Source: Gnetum montanum
Taxonomy: Eukaryota > Streptophyta > Gnetopsida > Gnetales > Gnetaceae
Assembly (NCBI GenBank): GCA_015680685.1
Contig: MNCI01033650.1
Span: 314,566 to 378,565 of the forward strand
Length of the DNA stretch: 64,000 bases
Direction of reading: 5' to 3'
The notes under the pieces: model-generated
Told to the model about the DNA's origin: nothing
Databases searched by the model: none
Seen by the model: the letters and a program-made list of their open reading frames with translations, nothing else
Part shown: positions 59,057 through 64,000 of the stretch, in pieces
Position numbering within the stretch: the first letter of the stretch is position 1
Layout: the number at the start of each line of letters is the position of its first letter
Program-made: the position numbers and the translations under genes

Positions 59057-60540
59057 TATTGGCAACCGTTTGGGACGCGACCACCAACGAGTGTCCTCGA
59101 ACAAGATTTAGGTGCCTGCTGGTCTCTGGAAACACCAAGGTCTAGATACCTCTAAATAAACTCAATAGTTAATGTGAGTATGTGTGTGTGCTGTTGCGGT
59201 GTGCAATTGTGAAAAATGTAACGATTGCGTTATGTGTAAACTATAGATGACTTATCTTAAAGAGATTCAGCCAACTTTGCCAAGTACTGTGAGTTGTTGA
59301 GAGTTCCTATTTTGTTCAATTGCCTAATCTATGCGGTCCTTATAATACCTACTTGTAACAAATAAAATTTTGCAAAAACATTTGAGCACAACTCTGCGAA
59401 TCTACTCCTAATTTTCCCCAGAGAAAGAGATAGTTCCACAAGAAAACTAGAAATAGAGCAAGATTCAATGGAAATAGATAGAAAAGAAAGCAGATTTGCG
59501 TGGACCTCAAATATTTGAACAAGGTAAAATGACACGAGTAAACACTTCGCAATAAAGCTATCCCAAATTCAATAACTACGAATTGTTCAAAATTCTAAGG
59601 CTCAAATAAGCAATTTCTTCAAGCCAATCCTACTATGCTACCAAAAAATTGCTGCGCAAACTATCACGTATGAGACTCTATTTTGGCTAGATAATGGATG
59701 TCAACAATTGCATTCAACAAAACTTTCAAAAGACTTGACAATTTCTAATTGAAATACCACGGAGATTCACTTTAAAGATAAAAAAGAAGCTATTCTGGTC
59801 CTATCAAAATACCAAAGATTTTCTGAACCCTCTTGACTATTAAATCGTTCAACGGCATGACTACAAGCAAAGTCTCTCTTACAACGATCTCAATAGCAGT
59901 TCTTATACGTTGCACAATAACAAAATTTACTACTAAAATGCTCTTAAGGCTTTTAAACACAAGCGCTTCTATGAAAAAATTTTAATAGAAAATTTCAATC
60001 GTACAACAAGAACAATAAGAGCAATCTAAAAATCCCAAAATTACTTGCCAATGATGATACTATCTAAACCACTAGCTAAAAAATTTAAACAAAATAAAAA
60101 TAAAAAACATAACTCACAGGACCATGACAAAGAGGCTAAAATCTTTTATTTAGCAAGCCATCAAGCAATCATTCACAATTTCTTCTTGCAATCATTCACA
60201 ATTTCTTCTTACAAGCTCTTCCCAGAATCCAAGGTGTGTCTCTAAGTGAGAGCCCAAGTGCTAGCTAGTAGCCTTCCAAGGTGTAGTATCAATGTCTTCT
60301 TCCAAGTCCCCCCTCCTTCTTTTCTCTTTTTTTCCCCCCCAATTTTTCTTTGAGACCCCAATGTCTTCTCTTTTTATAGGGTTCAAAGGTGGTTACATAC
60401 TCAAAATATCTTAGCTAACTTGTCTTCCAAGTAAGGGAGTTACAACTTACCCATGTAGTTAGGAGATATTTCTCGCTAATTTAATTGGGAAGTTAAGTAG
60501 TTGGGAAGTTGTACATAAAGTTAGGAGGAATTTATGCTAA
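59057..60540 (-). repeat. Second-family LTR, copy b
   Basis: Starts TATTGGCAACCGTTTGGGAC, matching TGTTGGCGACCGTTTGGGAC at 63881. Colinear with copy a. Minus TATAAAAAG at 60378-60370. The right border is uncertain (60540-60740) because the U3 copies differ, and no target duplication was found. It may be a solo LTR, since no internal region or partner is adjacent. Confidence 0.6.
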
Positions 60541-60784
60541 CACCAATATTTGTAAATATTATAAATATAATATTACAAATATTTTATCATTAATATTACA
60601 ATTATGTTATGGGTAGTAATAATGTTTGAAAAAATAATGTCTTGAAGCCTTGAAATAATTAAATTCAAAAGGTAAGTATAAAACTGGGGCTTCATGCTAT
60701 TAGCATAGGTGACATTGTGTCATTGTTGAATTAAATTAATCAATAGACCATTTAAAATTTTATTTTTGATGAACTATAACTCTG

Positions 60785-61740
60785 ATTTACTGGCATCGGC
60801 CCAAAATATCTCTTGACACCTATCTTAGTGTGCCTTTGTATCTTTGTTGCCACGTTTTGTGGACTGGTATTCGATATCAAATGCTTCGGCGTCGGGCATG
60901 GCTGCTGTTTTGGATTGCAGGTTCCATGGTGAATGACATTGGTGATTGCCGTTTTCCACCACCTAAAAAAAATTTGAAATGCATTCTTTGTGAAAGCCCA
61001 AGCCTGTTTGGTGAGGTTGCAGGTGGATTATTTTCCAGAAAACGTTTTGACCCATGGAAGGCTCCTTTTTGAAATACCGGTTACAGGAAATGGTAAGGTA
61101 AGTTGCGAAACAACCTTGCAACTGCCCAAAAATCCTCTGTGTAGTGCGCACCTTGCGCTTCTGTGATGATGTTGAAGGCACGCAGGCCTGAAACAGAAAC
61201 CCGAAATTGAAGATTTCGTTACTGATATCAAAAGAACTGCCGCCGCGAAGCTCTGATGGACAGCAACAACCTTAGGGGCTCCTCCTGCTGTGCGAAAGTT
61301 TTTTTTTATTTATAACGGCAAGGGTTTGGGTCGTTGCGTTGGCAGGAACCGTGCCGTTTCTTTCAGCGAGCTAAGAATGTGCAGCACCGCGAGACTGTGA
61401 CTTCAGAGAAATTTTAGGGCCTTTTCCAATTCTACATCACGTCTTCTTGCTTCCTCTACGTTTTTTTTCTTTTGCAGATCCGAAACCTTCCGCAGTTAAG
61501 TGCGTCTGATTTGAATGCTTTTTCAATGAAGAAAATTCAGAATGCAGGCCTACGTCGTTTATGGAATGATCTCTGTTTTTTGGTTTTACTGTTTTTACTT
61601 CTTCAGAGATTGCAACTCATATCTTCTCCATTTCCGTGACTCTCACCCTTGGTATCCTTTGAAGCTCGAATCGACATTTCTCCATTTAAAAAAAATTTGT
61701 TGTTTATTCCTTCAAACCTTATCACCGCCTCCTTGAGAGA
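60785..61740. other. GC-richer island, possible host gene remnant or promoter
   Basis: Base composition rises well above the flanks. A plus frame (60830-61072, 80 codons, ILCESPSLFGEVAGGLFSRK) and a splice-acceptor-like TTTTTTTTCTTTTGCAG at about 61463-61479 are present. On the minus strand TTATAAATA at about 61316-61308 is followed by GC-rich leader-like sequence and an acceptor-like CTGTTTCAG at about 61195-61187. No product was recognised, and the direction cannot be settled. Confidence 0.35.
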
Positions 61741-61959
61741 CTGAAAATATGCTGCGATAGTATATCCTCTCTCCTTTTTTAAAAAAAAAATATATTTTGG
61801 ACTATTGTATGTAGCAACATGATTATTCCTAGAATTATTTGTTTTCCACACCAATATTCCATTTTGGGCCACCCCCTAAATTCCATACCAATGATATGAA
61901 ATAACACATTCACATCCTCCTACTCTTACAATAATGTTCGAGATGAGTCTTACTGTTCC

Positions 61960-62450
61960 ATAGAATGGCCAAATGTGCCAACACTATGATTATGTATTCC
62001 ATGAGTTAAAGAACAAGATTCTTACTAAGGATCCTTGGTTCTTTAGCACTCACAAGATTGCTCTTGTGAAGTGGAATCTAGGAACATAATGAAATCCAAA
62101 TCTCTTTCAAAGAAATCCCTATTTCAATTCACCTCTTGAACTACCTAATGAAGTTTTAGAAAAATTACCTACTAAAATAGGTTTTTGAAGGATTTGAGAA
62201 TCTAATTAAATTTGATATTGTTACAGCCAATATGTCAAGGTTGGTTCTCACCAAAGTCTGTATTTGGATGCCATTGTAGAAGGCATATGAGATCAACCAA
62301 ATAAAATTTGAAAGTAAATGAGGCTTCTTGACCCTTAAAGTGGAACATGAAAATCTTTTCATCAAGTGTAGTATTTGCAAAAATATTGAACATAAAGATA
62401 AGATCTACTTTCTTAACCCAAGGATTTACTCTTGATACAAGATACCCCAC
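61960..62450 (+). pseudogene. DUF4283/CCHC protein relic (LINE ORF1-like)
   Basis: Frames joined by eye give ILTKDPWFFSTHKIALVKWN, then LPNEVLEKLPTKIG, RFLRFENLIKFD, LVLTKVCIWM, AYEINQIKFES and the knuckle CSICKNIEHKDKIY (C-x2-C-x4-H-x4, last Cys to Tyr; about 62370-62412). This follows the order of the plant DUF4283 domain with zf-CCHC_4, often LINE ORF1. Stops and frame changes are present, and no endonuclease or RT follows. Confidence 0.55.
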
Positions 62451-63369
62451 CATATCTTAATTAACTATATTATAAGATAAGCATATGTGTAGTAGATGAA
62501 GATGGAGGCATTGCCCTAGAAAAATGAGTCTTCTTTAAGTGATCACTCCCTTTGCAAAAAACTTGGCCTCATCATGAAGATTTATCAAATAAAAGAACAT
62601 CAATATATTAAGAATGATACCTCTATGAGACTACAAGATCCAATTTTAAATAAGTTCCACAATTCCTTAGTTGGACCTCTAGAACCAAGTATTCCCAAGT
62701 AATTATACTAGATGATTTAGTCTATAGAAACGAACCTAACCAAGCATATATGAGGAAAGCCAATAACTACAAAATAAAAAAATAAGCACTTAAGCCAGAT
62801 CAAAGTATGATTATGAAGGACTTGTTGTATATTCTTAGGATGAATGAGATGAATGCTTCCCCTTAGCCACTATGATCATTTTATCTCACTTCATAGTAAG
62901 GCCATATTCACTTTTGTAATACCCTACTAACCAAACATAGGCTAGAAAGGTATTACTTAGGTAAATATGAAAGCATGTTGAAAATGAAACCCATCTTAAC
63001 AAATATTGAATAAATATCACAAAAATTAAGATGGAAAAGAAGGATGTATCCATAAAATAATAGTTGCAATGAGGTAATAAAAATGCCACAAAAGATAAAA
63101 CATCAGAGAAAATAGTGATAATAGCCTCTTGCATTCCAAACCTAACCTATTTATTAAAAAAAAAAAGAGAATAAACCGTATTACTCAAGAAAAAAAGTAT
63201 AAGTATAATGCTAGAGAATTATATTAGAAATTAAATGCAAGGGAGTTTTTCATTATATTTAGAATGTACCATTATTTTGAAATATTTGAAGTTGTTAATG
63301 AGTAGCAATCTTTACAAATATTATAATATATAGTAAAATTACTACATTGATTAAATTGATAATCATAAA
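62451..63369. other. No gene seen
   Basis: AT-rich, with an A run at about 63154-63166. Nothing recognised. Confidence 0.45.
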
Positions 63370-63880
63370 TGATGAGAGCGGTTACTCTAGTGGTTTATTC
63401 TAATTATTAGAGCAGTTACTCTAGCGGTTTATTCTGATTATTAGAGTGGTTATTCTAGCAGTTGCTTTAGCAGTTATTCTAATTATTAAAGTAGTTGTTC
63501 CCAAGCCTATAAATACAGTGCCTAGGCGCACAATTGAAAGTAAGTCTTTTAGCAGTCAAGTAGTGAAACTTTTGTAGTCTGTTTTAAAGTTAGAGTATTT
63601 TCCAAGTGCCCACAGCAGGAGGTCTAAGTGTGGATGAATCTTTATTTGAGCATTGTGTACCTGAGCATACCTTATGTACTACAATAAAGACAAGCTCTTT
63701 GATTCATCCTTGCAGCACTTGAGATTTGTTTTGTTACGCATTTCTTTTATTTTATTCTCTTATGCATTTATTTTATTTTATGCACTTTACATTTATGTTA
63801 TTAGTGTAGCAATTCATTTTGATCAATTAAGAAAATCATTAAATTACACTCAATACGATCACTTCGATCATGTGTGTAAC
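63370..63880 (+). repeat. Third LTR type, interrupted at right
   Basis: Starts TGATGAGAGC. TATAAATA at 63508-63515. Downstream blocks parallel the E2 LTR: GAATCTTTATTTGAGCA against GGATCTTTATTCGAGCA, AATAAAGAC, CCTTGCAGCAC, and ACGATCACTTCGATCATGTG against ACGACCACTTCGAGCACGTG. The LTR is cut at 63881 by a second-family LTR, so its end is not in the window. Confidence 0.75.
63377..63490 (+). repeat. 34-bp U3 tandem repeat
   Basis: Units start at 63377, 63411 and 63445 (AGCGGTTACTCTAG...TTATTCTAATTATTAG). The third is longer by 11 bp. Located upstream of the TATA box, where enhancer-like repeats sit in many LTRs. Confidence 0.85.
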
Positions 63881-64000
63881 TGTTGGCGACCGTTTGGGAC
63901 GCGACCGCCAACGAGTGTCCTCGAACAGGATTTAGGTGCCTGCTGGTCTCTGGCAACACCAAGGCCCAGATACCTCCAAATAACTTAGTAGTTAATGTGA
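63881..64000 (-). repeat. Second-family LTR, copy c (edge of window)
   Basis: Begins TGTTGGCGACCGTTTGGGAC and follows 59057-59176 closely (CGAGTGTCCTCGAACAGGAT, TAGGTGCCTGCTGGTCTCTG). It interrupts the third LTR type at 63880 and continues beyond the window. Confidence 0.75.

Noticed and set aside
1-64000. CRISPR array, rRNA or tRNA genes, bacterial-type operons
   Set aside because: No regularly spaced repeats with unique spacers, no tRNA cloverleaf or rRNA core sequence noticed; the tandem repeats seen lack spacers and the content is plant retroelement.

Overview
The window is seed-plant nuclear DNA and is almost entirely repetitive. It is AT-rich (roughly one third GC by eye) and is packed with old, broken LTR retrotransposons. 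No intact protein-coding host gene could be supported. The host-like sequences are pseudogene fragments: a CCR4-type deadenylase domain, a subtilisin-like protease, a PIF1-like helicase tail and a DUF4283/CCHC (LINE ORF1-like) piece. Dense nested, decayed elements and few genes fit a large-genome plant such as a gymnosperm, but the species cannot be fixed from the sequence.

Layout. 1-4848: a minus-strand tRNA-Asp-primed LTR element (E1), running off the left edge, inserted into an LTR of a second family (4849 to about 5930). 7720-8670: remnants of the E1 family. 10223-17283: E2, a structurally complete copy with two LTRs of about 812 bp, a near-perfect target duplication, a tRNA-Asp-type PBS and one gag-protease frame, but no reverse transcriptase or integrase. 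21250-24160: gag and protease fragments with an intronless CCR4-like sequence between them; an N flanked by an exact 41-bp repeat at 22889-22971 is an assembly join. 25161-27345: a long foldback element, a tandemly duplicated helicase tail and a 115-bp tandem repeat. 29090-29878: a subtilase pseudogene. 34608-52660: a nest in which a plus-strand Ty1/copia element carries in its 5' LTR a minus-strand element of the same family (TSD GTCCC), which in turn carries E3 (36455-46266), whose gag holds a further 1.1-kb GC-richer insert. 52661-54978: the 3' part of a plus-strand E3-like element (E5). 54979-59056: AT-rich sequence with nothing recognised. 59057 onward: an LTR of the second family, a GC-richer island (60785-61740), a LINE ORF1-like relic, a third LTR type (63370-63880) and another second-family LTR at the right edge.

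How the parts work together. E1, E2, E3 and E5 form one family. They share LTR ends (TGATG...CATCA), a TATAAATA box, a tRNA-Asp-type PBS, a gag with a conserved C-x6-H-x4-C-x4-H motif, and a T-rich spacer after gag. I found no RT or integrase in the complete copies. E3 and E5 carry a separate second ORF: a domain resembling the 'putative plant transposon protein' type, followed by a long coiled coil. This looks like a non-autonomous, gag-encoding lineage that must borrow polymerase and integrase. In E2 the whole 1051-codon gag-protease frame has no frameshift but 13 internal stops, every one explicable by a single C-to-T change. That pattern points to decay of methylated DNA.
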